Positions 17,914 through 26,928 of a stretch of 64,000 bases of DNA are shown one piece after another. How positions within the stretch are numbered: position 1 is the first letter of the stretch; each line of letters opens with the position of its first letter. The stretch comes from Hymenobacter sediminicola (lineage in GTDB: Bacteria > Bacteroidota > Bacteroidia > Cytophagales > Hymenobacteraceae), in contig NZ_CP060202.1 of NCBI RefSeq assembly GCF_014250515.1, positions 2,229,001 through 2,293,000 of the forward strand. The letters are read 5' to 3'. Under the pieces are notes generated by a model. That model made no database searches and was not told the origin of the DNA. It saw only the letters and a program-made list of their open reading frames with translations. Both the position numbers and the translations under genes were made by a program.

Positions 17914-17943
17914 GGTATTGCGGATTGTGGGAAGTATATCCCT

Positions 17944-17984
17944 TGAAAAAAGAAAGGAACCCGGCTCGTCCGAATTCCTTTCCA
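17944..17984 (-). terminator. Terminator after the S8 protease gene
   Basis: GAAAGGAA (17952-17959) and TTCCTTTC (17975-17982), followed on the minus strand by TTTTTT. It separates the S8 protease from the zinc-ribbon gene. Confidence 0.8.
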
Positions 17985-18056
17985 AGGTACTAATAATATT
18001 TGCTTTTTCGTGCTAACTCAATTGGGTTTCCCTGTAAAAAACAGGCCACGCACCAC

Positions 18057-19754
18057 TTACAGCTTCACGAACCGCACCGTACGGCGCACTTTCTCCCCTG
18101 CCGATACGTCGCAGGTATACACTCCTTTCGCCAGCGGACCGGGCGTAAGCCGCACTTCATTGGTGCCAGTTGCAGCTAGCGTCTGTTCTGCTACCAGCGC
18201 GCCACGGGCATCGTAAAACCGGAAGCGCAACGGCTTGCCATGGAAAGCTTCCGTCAACTGCAGATATAGCTCGTTGTTCCTGACCGGATTGGGATAAATA
18301 AACAGCTGGCCAGCCGCCACCTTGGGGTCGGCAGCCGAGAGCGGGGCGTTTGGGTTAGCCAGATTGTAGGCCGTCACGAAATTGGGAATTCCGTAGCCGA
18401 GCAGGTTATCGGGTGAGGCAAACTGCGAGCCAGAGCGCTGCAGAAAGCTGATGACCTGCTGCGCGGTGAGCGTGGGGTTAGCCTGCCAGAAACAAGCCAC
18501 CATACCGGCCAGCACCGGGCAAGCGTACGACGTGCCGCTGCCGCGAGTAGGCACGCCGGCCACATTCACGATGGCTGTCTGGTGGCCCTGGCTGGCCAGG
18601 TTGGGCTTAATGCGGCCGTCGGCGCTGGGGCCAATGGAGCTAAAGCCAACCCGGGTGCGGAACGAGTCTACAGCCGCTACAGCCAGAATAGAATCCGCAT
18701 CGGCGGGCGCCAGAATGTGCTGCCAGGAATTATTGCCCTCGTTGCCGGCCGAGTTGACAACCACCATGCCTACTCGCGCGGCAATGCTGGCCGCTCGCGT
18801 CGAAATAGCCGTGCGGCCGTTCAGGTCGGAGTACGCGTAGTTGCCGTAAGGCGTATCGAAGCTACTGTAGCCCAGCGAGGAACTGATGACGTCCACCCCG
18901 GCGGAATCGGCCCGTTCGGCGGCCAGCAGCCAGTTTACCTCTTCTATTGGATTTTCGCCGATGATATTTTCGGTGAGATAGAGCCGGTACGTGGCTTTAG
19001 GAGCCGTGCCGATGAACTTGCCCGTTTCGTTGGCGGCCATCGTGGACAAGCAATGCGTGCCGTGGCTGTCGCGGCCATATACAGCCGTGTTCCGCTCCAC
19101 AAAATTATAGACGTCGGCCAAGCGGTTCTCATTCCGCATGGAAGCAAACGGCGAGGTCTGATCGACGCCGGGAAATCCATCGTCGAATACGGCAATGTTC
19201 ATGCCTTCGCCCCGGAAGCCGGCATTGTGCATGTCCACGGCACCCAGCATCAAGGCCTGGTTGTAGGCAATGCCATAGACCGGGTTGGCTTGGGTGCGCT
19301 GCAGTTGCGGTTCCTCAGCATCTTCCGAACTGCGGGGCCGAGGCGTAGACGGCGTTACGTTGGCCGTACGGTTCAGCGTAGTGGCGCTGCGCACAAACGG
19401 CAGAGCCTGCAGGTTGCGCAGCGTGGCCGAGTCGCAGGACACCACGGCGGCATTAAACCAGCGCGACGTGTACCAGACGGTAGCGCCCGGCACGGCCCGC
19501 AGCTGCGACACGTAGGCGGGCGTTACGGGCAGGTCGCGGGGCTGCACGGCAATGCTTTGGCGGGTGCGACGCTGCACGGCCCGCGCCGACAGGAAAGCCT
19601 GCGGCTGGCCAACGGTGAACGGCGTACCGGCTTTGTCGCGGAAATACACCAGATGCTTGCGCACGGAGTTGGTCTGGGCCTGCGCGGCAACCGGCGAAGC
19701 CAGCGCGGCAGCTACTGCCAGAACACCCAGCAACGCGGAGTAAGAAAGACGCAT
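18057..19754 (-). CDS. Secreted S8 (subtilisin-like) serine peptidase with T9SS sorting domain
   Basis: From ATG 19754 it encodes 565 residues. A signal peptide (RLSYSALLGVLAVAAALAS, cleavage near AQAQ) and a propeptide (about 30-120) precede an S8 catalytic domain. The Asp is in NIAVFDDGFPG, the His in DSHGTHCLSTMA and the Ser in GSGTSYACPVLAG, with the oxyanion Asn in VVNSAGNEG. The last 80 residues (LFIYPNPVRNNELYLQL ... GVYTCDVSAGEKVRRTVRFVKL) are a typical type A C-terminal sorting domain, implying export through the type IX secretion system. An upstream start at 19802 would add 16 residues before the signal peptide. Confidence 0.93.
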   Translation of the reverse strand: MRLSYSALLGVLAVAAALASPVAAQAQTNSVRKHLVYFRDKAGTPFTVGQPQAFLSARAVQRRTRQSIAVQPRDLPVTPAYVSQLRAVPGATVWYTSRWFNAAVVSCDSATLRNLQALPFVRSATTLNRTANVTPSTPRPRSSEDAEEPQLQRTQANPVYGIAYNQALMLGAVDMHNAGFRGEGMNIAVFDDGFPGVDQTSPFASMRNENRLADVYNFVERNTAVYGRDSHGTHCLSTMAANETGKFIGTAPKATYRLYLTENIIGENPIEEVNWLLAAERADSAGVDVISSSLGYSSFDTPYGNYAYSDLNGRTAISTRAASIAARVGMVVVNSAGNEGNNSWQHILAPADADSILAVAAVDSFRTRVGFSSIGPSADGRIKPNLASQGHQTAIVNVAGVPTRGSGTSYACPVLAGMVACFWQANPTLTAQQVISFLQRSGSQFASPDNLLGYGIPNFVTAYNLANPNAPLSAADPKVAAGQLFIYPNPVRNNELYLQLTEAFHGKPLRFRFYDARGALVAEQTLAATGTNEVRLTPGPLAKGVYTCDVSAGEKVRRTVRFVKL

Positions 19755-19856
19755 GGAAAGTAGAGCTAAATGACGTGCCGGAAGATACGAATTTGGCCCC
19801 ATACTCCGGTTTGCGCGGCTGATAGGTAGATTTCGGCTTTAGCAGCCGGGGCAACA

Positions 19857-19894
19857 TAAAAAGCCGTTCCGCACCAAGTGCAGAACGGCTTTTA
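19857..19894 (-). terminator. Terminator after the lipoprotein gene
   Basis: AAAAGCCGTTC and GAACGGCTTTT around a 14-base loop, with T-run on the minus strand. It ends the mnmA-lipoprotein unit. Confidence 0.8.
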
Positions 19895-19920
19895 AAAGGC
19901 TTCAGGCTACTAACTCCCGG

Positions 19921-20700
19921 CTATCTGCCGGATTGGAGCAGTATCTCCGTGCGGGCCGAGCCGCTATGGATATAATCTGGAGAAGGAAGACGACCACCAC
20001 AGGAGCCATCCTCACAGTAGATGAAGCGGCGGCGGCTACGGTACACTGGCCCTACGCCCGGCGCATATACCTGCCGGTTGCGGTAGTAGTAATACAGATT
20101 GATGTACTCGCCGCCTTCTTCCGCATCGGTTTCGCGCAGCGCCGTTGTCACCGTTTTCGGATACGTTACGGATTGGCCGGCCGCATTGGTCGTCGTGAAT
20201 GGCTCCCCTACCTGCTTAAAATGAATGTCGCTCTTTTCAATAGGATTCAGCTCATTGAAAGCATTCAGGTTCCAGAAGTAGCCCGTGCGGACCGGATATA
20301 CCAGCTCCACGGTGCGGCGGTTGTTGCGCGTCACCAGCACGTTGGTAGCCGAGGGGCTTACAGCCAGTACGCTGTCGGAAAGCCAGGCGTCGGCGGGCGT
20401 ACTGCGTTTAGAGCGCACCACCCGAAAAGCCGTGCGGCCAGCCGCATCAGTATACTGCTCCGTCACCTGCTCCCGGAACTGATAGCGGGCTATGGTTTTG
20501 ACGTTGCGCAGCCAGGTGGTATCTGTCACCTCATAGATGCGGAAGTCGCCAACCTGCACCGGATAGTAGCTGGTATCAATCGGCTCTACCTTCTCCACCT
20601 CATTTTTGCAGCTGGCCAGCCCCACGGCCAGCAGCGCCGGAACAAGCCAGCGGCGAACAGTGAGAGTAGCCGTAGGAACAGGAGTTAATATCGAAGCCAT
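19921..20700 (-). CDS. Hypothetical lipoprotein
   Basis: A 259-residue protein starting at 20700. A hydrophobic N-terminus ends in a lipobox LASC (Cys near residue 30), so it should be a lipid-anchored envelope protein. The mature part is beta-rich, with YYPVQVGDFRIYEV at its start and YYYRNRQVYAPGVGPVYRS near the end. Similar proteins with YYP/VG...RIYEV are found in Bacteroidetes as hypothetical lipoproteins, and no function is known. It begins 19 bases after mnmA and probably shares its transcript. The longer frame from 20793 overlaps mnmA and is unlikely. Confidence 0.75.
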   Translation of the reverse strand: MASILTPVPTATLTVRRWLVPALLAVGLASCKNEVEKVEPIDTSYYPVQVGDFRIYEVTDTTWLRNVKTIARYQFREQVTEQYTDAAGRTAFRVVRSKRSTPADAWLSDSVLAVSPSATNVLVTRNNRRTVELVYPVRTGYFWNLNAFNELNPIEKSDIHFKQVGEPFTTTNAAGQSVTYPKTVTTALRETDAEEGGEYINLYYYYRNRQVYAPGVGPVYRSRRRFIYCEDGSCGGRLPSPDYIHSGSARTEILLQSGR

Positions 20701-20719
20701 AGCGCGGAAAGGTTGCGGC

Positions 20720-21892
20720 TTATAACGCAGCCGCAGCTGCCGAAGATACGGGAGTTTCGCCGATGGTATGCCGCTCAATCCAGCCGCCCCCAATGACGTC
20801 CTGCCCGTCGTAGAACACGGCGGCCTGGCCGGGCGTCACGGCGTGCACGGGCTCCTCGAAGTAGATATTGATTTTGTCGCCGACCTGCTCCAAAAATGCG
20901 GCTGCGCCGCCGTTGTGGTTGTAGCGCACTTTCGTGCGGCTCGGCACCAGCCCCATGCCTTCCAACGAGGCGTATTTGCCCATATTGAGTTTACTCACGG
21001 TGGTGCGCGTGCTGGCCAACTCCTCAAAATTACCTAGCACCACTTCGTTGGTATCGGGCCGGATTTCCGTTACGTAGGCCGGAAAGCCCAGCGCCACGCC
21101 CAGCCCTTTGCGCTGCCCGATGGTGTAGAACGGGTAGCCCTCGTGAGTGCCCAGCACGGTACCATCGCGCGTCACAAACTTGCCGCCCGCTACCCGCTCC
21201 TCCAGGCCCGGCACCCGGCGCCGCAGGAACCCGCGGTAGTCGTTGTCGGGAATAAAGCAGATTTCGTAGCTCTCGGGCTTGTTTACTAGCTCCGTAAAGC
21301 CCCGGCGGCGGGCTTCGTCATAGATTTCGGTTTTGCGCATCTGGCCCAGCGGAAACAGCGTGCGGCTTAGGCTCTCCTGGCTCACGCCCCACAGCGCATA
21401 GCTCTGATCTTTGTTTTCGTCAAGGCCTTTGCTGACCACGTAGCGGCCGTTTTCGTGGCGTACCTGGGCGTAGTGGCCGGTGGCAATGAACTCGCAGCCG
21501 AGCTGGTCGGCGCGGCGCAGCAGCGCGTCCCATTTGATATGGGTGTTGCAGAGCACGCACGGATTGGGCGTGCGGCCGGCCAGGTATTCTTCCGTGAAAT
21601 TGGAGATGACAAAGTCGCCGAACTCGTCGCGGATATCAATGATATAGTGCGGAAAACCCAGCTCTACCGCAATCTGGCGGGCATCGTTGATGCTGTCGAG
21701 CGAGCAGCAGCCCGTTTCTTTTTTGGAGCCACCGGCCGAGGCGTAGTCCCAGGTTTTCATGGTCATCCCGACCACTTCGTAGCCCTGTTCGTGCAGGAGT
21801 ACCGCCGCTACAGATGAATCGATGCCGCCGCTCATAGCGACGAGGACGCGCCCACGGGCGGGCGTCGTCGGGGAAGGTGCAGATTGCGTCAT
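20720..21892 (-). CDS. mnmA: tRNA-specific 2-thiouridylase
   Basis: A 390-residue cytoplasmic enzyme that puts sulfur on U34 of tRNA Lys, Glu and Gln. PP-loop VLVAMSGGIDSSVAA binds ATP. The catalytic cysteine pair is CVLCNTHIKW (first) and SYEICFI (second). The TGHYAQV segment and the C-terminal IGQRKGLGVALG and PGQAAVFYDGQDVIGGGWI are all family features. ATG 21892 was chosen because the PP-loop begins 14 residues later. A -7 box TATCTTTG lies at 21934-21941. Confidence 0.95.
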   Translation of the reverse strand: MTQSAPSPTTPARGRVLVAMSGGIDSSVAAVLLHEQGYEVVGMTMKTWDYASAGGSKKETGCCSLDSINDARQIAVELGFPHYIIDIRDEFGDFVISNFTEEYLAGRTPNPCVLCNTHIKWDALLRRADQLGCEFIATGHYAQVRHENGRYVVSKGLDENKDQSYALWGVSQESLSRTLFPLGQMRKTEIYDEARRRGFTELVNKPESYEICFIPDNDYRGFLRRRVPGLEERVAGGKFVTRDGTVLGTHEGYPFYTIGQRKGLGVALGFPAYVTEIRPDTNEVVLGNFEELASTRTTVSKLNMGKYASLEGMGLVPSRTKVRYNHNGGAAAFLEQVGDKINIYFEEPVHAVTPGQAAVFYDGQDVIGGGWIERHTIGETPVSSAAAAAL

Positions 21893-22087
21893 AGAAGTAA
21901 GCGCCCGTGGAGTCAAGGTCCGCGGCCGCGTGGCAAAGATAACACAGCCGCGCCAGTCGGAGTTTCTTTCTACTGAAAGCCCGCCAATGGCAACTACGAG
22001 CGGGCCGGATTCCGTACTTTCGGGTTCAGCTTGCTCCTGCCTGCGCTTTCCGGTGCACAGCAGGACGGGCTCCAACCTTTGTTTGCC

Positions 22088-22717
22088 ATGGCTTTGCTTA
22101 CCTCCGTGCTGGTGCGCGGCATTAATAATCTATCCGATGCTCGCTACTGCGCCGGCATGGGAGCCGACCGTCTCACCTTCCGCCTCGACCCCGCCCTGCC
22201 GGGGCACTTGACGCCGGAAGCCGTGCAGGAAATAAGCAGCTGGGTGTCCGGCGTAGAGTTGGTCGGCGAGTTTGATACACTGCCCGCTGCAGCCATCAAC
22301 GACATTGTGCAGCGCTGCGGCCTGCACGGCATCCTGCTGCACCGCCGCCGCACCCCCGAGGAGGTGGCCCTGCTCAGCCGGCCGGCCCTCAAGCTGATTC
22401 AGTGGATTGCGGATATGCTCCCCGAAGACGTTGACAGCCGCTTCCGCGCCCAAAAAGACGACGTGGCTGGTTTCGTGCTGGCCCACCCTCCAACGGAAAC
22501 CCTCTCGACCACGCAGGTTACACATCTTATCCAGCAGGCCCGCATGTTTTCGCTGTGGCTCGGAACCGGCTTTGCGGCCAGCACTGGCGGCTCTGTCCGG
22601 AACCTGATTGAAACGGTCCGGCCGACGGGCATCGTGCTGGAAGGTGGCGACGAAATCAAGCCTGGCTTGCGGGACTTCTCCGAAATGGAAGCGGTATTTG
22701 AGGAATTAGAAGCTTAA
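22088..22717 (+). CDS. Phosphoribosylanthranilate isomerase-like protein without the catalytic Cys
   Basis: A 209-residue TIM-barrel protein resembling TrpF. The N-terminal VLVRGINNLSDARYCAGMGADRLTF lines up with the TrpF KICGIT...GAD motif, RCGLHGILLH with the QLHG strand, and LEGGDEIKPGLRDF with the SGVE..PG.KD phosphate loop. The catalytic Cys of KICG is replaced by Arg10, so canonical isomerase activity is doubtful. No trp genes are nearby. It could be a paralogue with another substrate or a non-catalytic role. ATG 22088 gives the normal beginning. The gene is convergent with the DinB-fold gene. Confidence 0.6.
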   Translation: MALLTSVLVRGINNLSDARYCAGMGADRLTFRLDPALPGHLTPEAVQEISSWVSGVELVGEFDTLPAAAINDIVQRCGLHGILLHRRRTPEEVALLSRPALKLIQWIADMLPEDVDSRFRAQKDDVAGFVLAHPPTETLSTTQVTHLIQQARMFSLWLGTGFAASTGGSVRNLIETVRPTGIVLEGGDEIKPGLRDFSEMEAVFEELEA

Positions 22718-22726
22718 CCTGTTGAG

Positions 22727-23566
22727 TTAGGCCATTACCGTTACCAGGCTGTAGAGCGGTTCGGCTAGTTCGGTTTGGCCGGTAGTCTGAAGGTAGCCGG
22801 CCGCCAATTGGCGTGGCAGACTTTTCGTGAACAGCCGCCAGGCTCCCTCGCCGGCCAGCGTGATGCTCGTGGCAACCAGGCCAGTGTAGTCGGTGCCTAG
22901 CTCCCAGCCCGCTACAGTTCGCTGCAAATACCAGGTCCCGCCGCCTGCTCCGCTGATAGTGAGCTGGATTACTGTGCCAGCTGCGGCTTCTACGCCGCGG
23001 TAATGATGCGGCAGTGCCCGCAGGCAGGTAGCCAGAAAAGGCTGATACAACTCCGGAGTCAGTAATGGTGCTTCCTGCCCTACTGCCTGCCGAATCTGCT
23101 GCTGATGGTGCCACTTCTCGGTGTATTCGCGGGCCACATGAAACCAGTTGAGCGACGTTTGCTCGCCGGCCCAGGCTACCGGAAACACGGCCGGCTCGTG
23201 TGGCGGCAACGAACTGATGTACGCGTTATAAGCGGGCCCGCTCAGTTCCAGGAGCCACGTAATAATGGCCGGACTGAGGCGCTGCCCGGCCACTACCCAC
23301 TCCTGGTTCATTTGGTTCAAGTAGCTGACTACATCAGCATAAGCCGAACTAGCCGGGCTGCCGGCCCCAAAATGCCCGTCGCGCAGCATCGACAACGTGC
23401 GCAGGCTACCATCAAGTAGATGCAAAGCCACGTCGCGCACGCACCACTGCGAGGCCAGCGTGGGACGCTCCCAGTCGGCCGGCGTCAGTGACCGAAGCAG
23501 ACTCAGCAGGTGCGCATCCAGAACCGGAAACAGTGGCGCGGTAGACAGGACCGGAAGTGGCTGCAT
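22727..23566 (-). CDS. DinB-fold / maleylpyruvate isomerase N-terminal domain protein
   Basis: A 279-residue protein. The first 170 residues match the mycothiol-dependent maleylpyruvate isomerase N-domain (DinB fold): LTPADWERPTLASQWCVRDVALHLLDGSLRTL, with the metal-ligand His in VALHLLD and a later His in REYTEKWHHQQQIRQA. The third ligand His therefore appears present. In Bacteroidetes these proteins may use bacillithiol rather than mycothiol, and bshB1 is present at 45.7 kb, but this link is inference. The C-terminal part (SCP2-like) is less clear. The gene sits between trmB and the TrpF-like gene. Confidence 0.7.
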   Translation of the reverse strand: MQPLPVLSTAPLFPVLDAHLLSLLRSLTPADWERPTLASQWCVRDVALHLLDGSLRTLSMLRDGHFGAGSPASSAYADVVSYLNQMNQEWVVAGQRLSPAIITWLLELSGPAYNAYISSLPPHEPAVFPVAWAGEQTSLNWFHVAREYTEKWHHQQQIRQAVGQEAPLLTPELYQPFLATCLRALPHHYRGVEAAAGTVIQLTISGAGGGTWYLQRTVAGWELGTDYTGLVATSITLAGEGAWRLFTKSLPRQLAAGYLQTTGQTELAEPLYSLVTVMA

Positions 23567-23577
23567 AGGAGGCAAAC

Positions 23578-23632
23578 AGAAAGAAGCCGGAAGCAATGCG
23601 AAAATATACGCACTGGCTTCCGGCTTCTTTCT
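23578..23632 (-). terminator. Terminator after trmB
   Basis: 17-base perfect arms (AGAAAGAAGCCGGAAGC at 23578-23594 and its complement at 23616-23632) around a 21-base loop. The next gene starts 12 bases further on. Confidence 0.7.
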
Positions 23633-23648
23633 GGTCTGGGCCTTTCGG

Positions 23649-24311
23649 CTAACTCAGCCGAAACTGCACGTATTTGATGGGTACACCCTGCGCGCGGTAC
23701 TTGCTTTCGAAGTTGGTTTCAATGTCTTCGGCGTGCGGCAGCAGCTCTGGAGTGGCATAGAGGTCCTTGGTTTGCGCCAGAATCGTGGTGCCGGGCCGCT
23801 CGGCCAGCACTTCCAGCGTATAATCAAATAGGCCTTCGTTGTCGGTTTTGAGGTGTACCAGCCCGCCGGGCCGCAGCAGCTGCCGGTACAGCTCCAGGAA
23901 ACGCGGCGAAGTCAGGCGGCGCTTGATGTCCCGGTCGCGGGGCCGCGGATCAGGAAACGTAATCCAGATTTCGTCTAGCTCGTGCGGCGCGAAATGCTGA
24001 AGCAGGTCGTGGGCGCGCATCCGCACAAAGCCCACGTTGGTCAGGCCCAGCGCCTCAGCGCGCTTGCTACCGCGCCAGATTCTTTCGCCCTTGATGTCGA
24101 GGCCCAGATAATTGCGCTCCGGATAGCGGGCGGCCAGCCCGACGGTGTACTCACCTTTGCCGCAGCCTACCTCCAGCGTTAGGGGGTGGTGGTTGTGAAA
24201 GAATTCCTGGTGCCAGCGGCCGCTAAGCTGCTCATAGGTGGCTTTACCGGGTTCTACAATATCGTTTCGTTCGGCATTCTCGGCAAAACGCTGGAGTTTG
24301 ATGCGGGGCAC
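23649..24311 (-). CDS. trmB: tRNA (guanine-N7)-methyltransferase
   Basis: A 220-residue SAM-dependent enzyme that methylates G46 of tRNA. Typical motifs: LEVGCGKGEYTVGLA (SAM binding), NYLGLDIKGERIWRGSKRA, DEIWITFPDPRPRDRD and the C-terminal KTDNEGLFDYTLEV. The catalytic Asp lies in FPDPRP. Length is normal. It is followed by a hairpin terminator. Confidence 0.95.
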   Translation of the reverse strand: MPRIKLQRFAENAERNDIVEPGKATYEQLSGRWHQEFFHNHHPLTLEVGCGKGEYTVGLAARYPERNYLGLDIKGERIWRGSKRAEALGLTNVGFVRMRAHDLLQHFAPHELDEIWITFPDPRPRDRDIKRRLTSPRFLELYRQLLRPGGLVHLKTDNEGLFDYTLEVLAERPGTTILAQTKDLYATPELLPHAEDIETNFESKYRAQGVPIKYVQFRLS

Positions 24312-24462
24312 TGGAAAAGAATTACGAGGTGATGCTGTTGATTTTTACTGACTGTCAACGGCTGAAGGCTGCCCAGGAAGCCCGGCGTCCTGAGTAGTAA
24401 CCAGAGTTGGTAAGACACGCTGTGTACCAGCTTGCTGCTCCTGCCACAAACTGCCCTGGTTT

Positions 24463-25764
24463 CTACAGCTCCTCTAGATCCGCTACCACAAAGGTACTAC
24501 CCCCGATGAACACCACATCATCGGGGTCAGCAGCAGCGCGGGCAGCGGCCACGGCCACCGGAACCGGGCCATATACCTGGCCCCGCAAACCTACTTCGGC
24601 AGCCCGCTCCGCCAGCTCCGTGGCGGGCAGCGCCCTCGGAATAGACGCCTGGCAGAAATAGTACGTGGCCGATTTGGGCAGCAGCGCCAGCATCTTCGTT
24701 ACGTCCTTGTCGTTGACGACGCCAAGCACAAAGTGCAGATGCCGTTGCGACAGGCGGGCCAACTGCTGCACTATAAACCGGATACCCGCCTCGTTGTGGC
24801 CCGTGTCGCAGACGACCAGCGGGCGGTGGCCCAGAATAGTCCAGCGCCCCCGAAAGCCCGTGAGGCGGCGGATGTCGCGTAGCCCTTCGCGCACAGCCTC
24901 TTCCGGAATCACGAAGCCCTGTTGCCGCAGCTCGTCCAGGGTGGCCAGCACACCCGGCAAATTCAGGCGCTGGTAGTCGCCTACCAGGCCTAGCGTCACG
25001 TCATCCAGCAAGGGGTGGCCATCGACGGTAAACAGGAGTTGCTGAGAGTCTTCATCCGGGGCAGGCACCCTGACCAGCTCCGTGCGGTAGTGCTGATCAG
25101 CAAACAACAGGCGAGCCCCTTCCGCGGCAGCTTTCTGCTCAAACATCGCCTGTACTTCGGGCTGCGTCTGGCTGATGACGACCGGCACACCGGACTTGAT
25201 AATACCGGCTTTTTCGGCCGCAATCTGCGGCAGAGTATCGCCGAGCAGATTCTGGTGGTCGTAGCTGATGTTGGTGATGAGCGACACCAGCGGCCGGATG
25301 ATGTTGGTCGAATCGAGTCGGCCACCCAACCCAACTTCTATAATGGCAACATCTACTTTTTCTTCGGCGAAATACGAAAATGCCAGCGCTACGCACATTT
25401 CGAAGAACGAGGGCTGCAGTTCGGCGAACAGCGGCTGCCAGCGGGCTACCCATTGTACCAAGTAATCCGGTGTCAGGTCCTGCCCGTTCACCTTAATGCG
25501 TTCCGTAAATTCCTTCAGGTGTGGTGAAGTGTAGAGGCCCGTTTTGTAGCCGGCAGCCTGCAGCACGGCGGCCAACAAATTGGAACTACTGCCCTTGCCA
25601 TTGGTGCCCGCCACATGCACGCAGCGCAGCCGCCGCTCCGGATTGCCCATAGCGGCGGCCAGTTTCTCCGTGGTTTGCAGCCCCGGTTTGTAGCCAGTTG
25701 CTCCTATCCGCTGAAACATGGGCAGCTGGCTGTATAGATACTCGAGGGTTTCGGCGTAAGTCAT
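24463..25764 (-). CDS. folC: Folylpolyglutamate synthase / dihydrofolate synthase
   Basis: A 433-residue Mur-ligase-family enzyme. The P-loop is HVAGTNGKGSSSNLLAAVL, and the dihydropteroate-binding and Mg regions are SPHLKEFTERI and EVGLGGRLDSTN. The linker and C-domain include FRGRWTILG and VCDTGHNEAGI. It adds glutamates to folate. ATG 25764 gives MTYAETLEYLYSQLPMFQRIG, the usual FolC start. The longer frame from 25887 overlaps its own predicted promoter. It lies after the TonB system but has its own promoter and an upstream terminator. Confidence 0.95.
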   Translation of the reverse strand: MTYAETLEYLYSQLPMFQRIGATGYKPGLQTTEKLAAAMGNPERRLRCVHVAGTNGKGSSSNLLAAVLQAAGYKTGLYTSPHLKEFTERIKVNGQDLTPDYLVQWVARWQPLFAELQPSFFEMCVALAFSYFAEEKVDVAIIEVGLGGRLDSTNIIRPLVSLITNISYDHQNLLGDTLPQIAAEKAGIIKSGVPVVISQTQPEVQAMFEQKAAAEGARLLFADQHYRTELVRVPAPDEDSQQLLFTVDGHPLLDDVTLGLVGDYQRLNLPGVLATLDELRQQGFVIPEEAVREGLRDIRRLTGFRGRWTILGHRPLVVCDTGHNEAGIRFIVQQLARLSQRHLHFVLGVVNDKDVTKMLALLPKSATYYFCQASIPRALPATELAERAAEVGLRGQVYGPVPVAVAAARAAADPDDVVFIGGSTFVVADLEEL

Positions 25765-25839
25765 GAGCCAGGCGACGCAAAATGGGTGGTTCGTTCTCGT
25801 GCAGGCGTGTCTATTCCTACCAAGGTGCTGCATAATAGC

Positions 25840-25871
25840 CAAAGGTAGCGGCGCTGGCCGGCGATTCGCAA
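25840..25871 (-). promoter_or_regulatory. Predicted folC promoter
   Basis: On the minus strand TTG, 21 bases, then TACCTTTG (25840-25847), a full match to the Bacteroidetes -33/-7 pattern. It sits between the tonB terminator and folC. Confidence 0.65.
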
Positions 25872-25879
25872 AGCAGCGG

Positions 25880-25918
25880 CAAAACAAAGCCGCCAGCCGG
25901 ATTGCTCCGACCGGCGGC
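25880..25918 (-). terminator. Terminator after the tonB gene
   Basis: Twelve-pair stem (GCCGCCAGCCGG with CCGACCGGCGGC, two wobbles) around a six-base loop, followed on the minus strand by TTTGTTTTG. Confidence 0.75.
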
Positions 25919-25943
25919 CCGGTAACTAAAGTACTGGCGCGGT

Positions 25944-26831
25944 TTAGCGCACCGTGAATTTGAATGTATAGAAGCCCGTAGCCCCACCATTGGCCGAGTT
26001 GGTGCGGCGGAACTCGGCATTTTCCAGGGCGTCGCGGCAGGCCTTTTCCTGCGCCGCCGACACGTTGCCGGAAACCTTCGTGACGGCCTCCACTTCGCCG
26101 TCGGCATTCACTTTGATTTTGAAGCGGACGAAGCCCGACGTGTTATCGATAGCCGGGGCACTGGGCCGGTTCACAAAGGCCCAGCCGCTCATTCCCTCCA
26201 GGCCACCCGAACCGGGGCTGCTGCCGCTACCGCCACTACCGGGCTGGCCATAGAGGGCCTTCGCATCAAGCGAGCCATTCGGGTCGCCCTGGTCGCCCAC
26301 GGAGCCAGGACGGTCGCCGTTGTTGTTGCCGGTAGCCGCGTTACTGGTGCCGTTTACACCGTTGCCACCACCGCTGGCGCTGCCCTTCGGCGTGTAAAGG
26401 GTGCGGGGGCGCTCCACGGGTCTGGGCGCTTCTTTTACCTCCTCCTTCGGAGCCGGGGAAGGCTTCTCCACGGGCGGAGCCGTTACCGGGCTTTCTTCGG
26501 CCTCACTCGTGACGGTTCGGGCCTCGGCGGCCTGCTGCGGCACGGGCGGAGTTGCCTGGGGCTGAGGGGGCGTTGGTTGTGGGGTAGGATTGGAAGCCGG
26601 TGGGCGGCTGTCCTCGCGGTTTTTGGAGTCGTTGGCGGTGGCTAAGCTCTGCACGTCGCCGGAGCCAGCCTCATCAATACCGTAGTTCAGTTCTACTCCG
26701 TCGCCGCCCAGCGTGTCCAATGGTGGGTCGGGGCCTTTGAAGACGGTAAAAAAGAACACCGCCGCCAAGGCCGCGTGCAGCAGCACGGTGCCCAGCAAGG
26801 CTTCTTTCCGGTGTTCTTCGCGGTACTCCAT
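25944..26831 (-). CDS. TonB-like energy transducer
   Basis: A 295-residue inner-membrane/periplasmic protein. One TM segment at about 12-33 (LLGTVLLHAALAAVFFFTVF) is followed by a long Pro/Ala/Gly/Asn-rich periplasmic spacer (45-210). A C-terminal domain of TonB type comes last (VRFKIKVNADGEVEAVTKVSGNVSAAQEKACRDALENAEFRR, about 230-295). It works with ExbB and ExbD, whose genes directly precede it. It could serve the TonB receptors at 14-16 kb and 29-31 kb, or a Tol-like envelope function. The gap to exbD holds a palindromic repeat. Confidence 0.88.
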   Translation of the reverse strand: MEYREEHRKEALLGTVLLHAALAAVFFFTVFKGPDPPLDTLGGDGVELNYGIDEAGSGDVQSLATANDSKNREDSRPPASNPTPQPTPPQPQATPPVPQQAAEARTVTSEAEESPVTAPPVEKPSPAPKEEVKEAPRPVERPRTLYTPKGSASGGGNGVNGTSNAATGNNNGDRPGSVGDQGDPNGSLDAKALYGQPGSGGSGSSPGSGGLEGMSGWAFVNRPSAPAIDNTSGFVRFKIKVNADGEVEAVTKVSGNVSAAQEKACRDALENAEFRRTNSANGGATGFYTFKFTVR

Positions 26832-26841
26832 ACCTGGTTAG

Positions 26842-26910
26842 TTGCTAGTTGTTGGTTACGTGGTGCCAGTTGCTGGGTTGAGGCTGCCAGTAACCAACAA
26901 CTAGCCATCA
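26842..26910. repeat. Palindromic repeat in the exbD-tonB gap
   Basis: CTAGTTGTTGGTTAC (26845-26859) and its perfect complement (26890-26904), extended by GTTG/CAAC words. Same word family as the repeats at 5260, 6110 and 46417. Confidence 0.6.
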
Positions 26911-26928
26911 ACAATTATTAGCCCAAAA

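Noticed and set aside
18582..19763. Plus-strand frame of 393 codons opposite the S8 protease
   Set aside because: The minus-strand protease has an intact catalytic triad and sorting domain. The plus frame has no recognisable motif.
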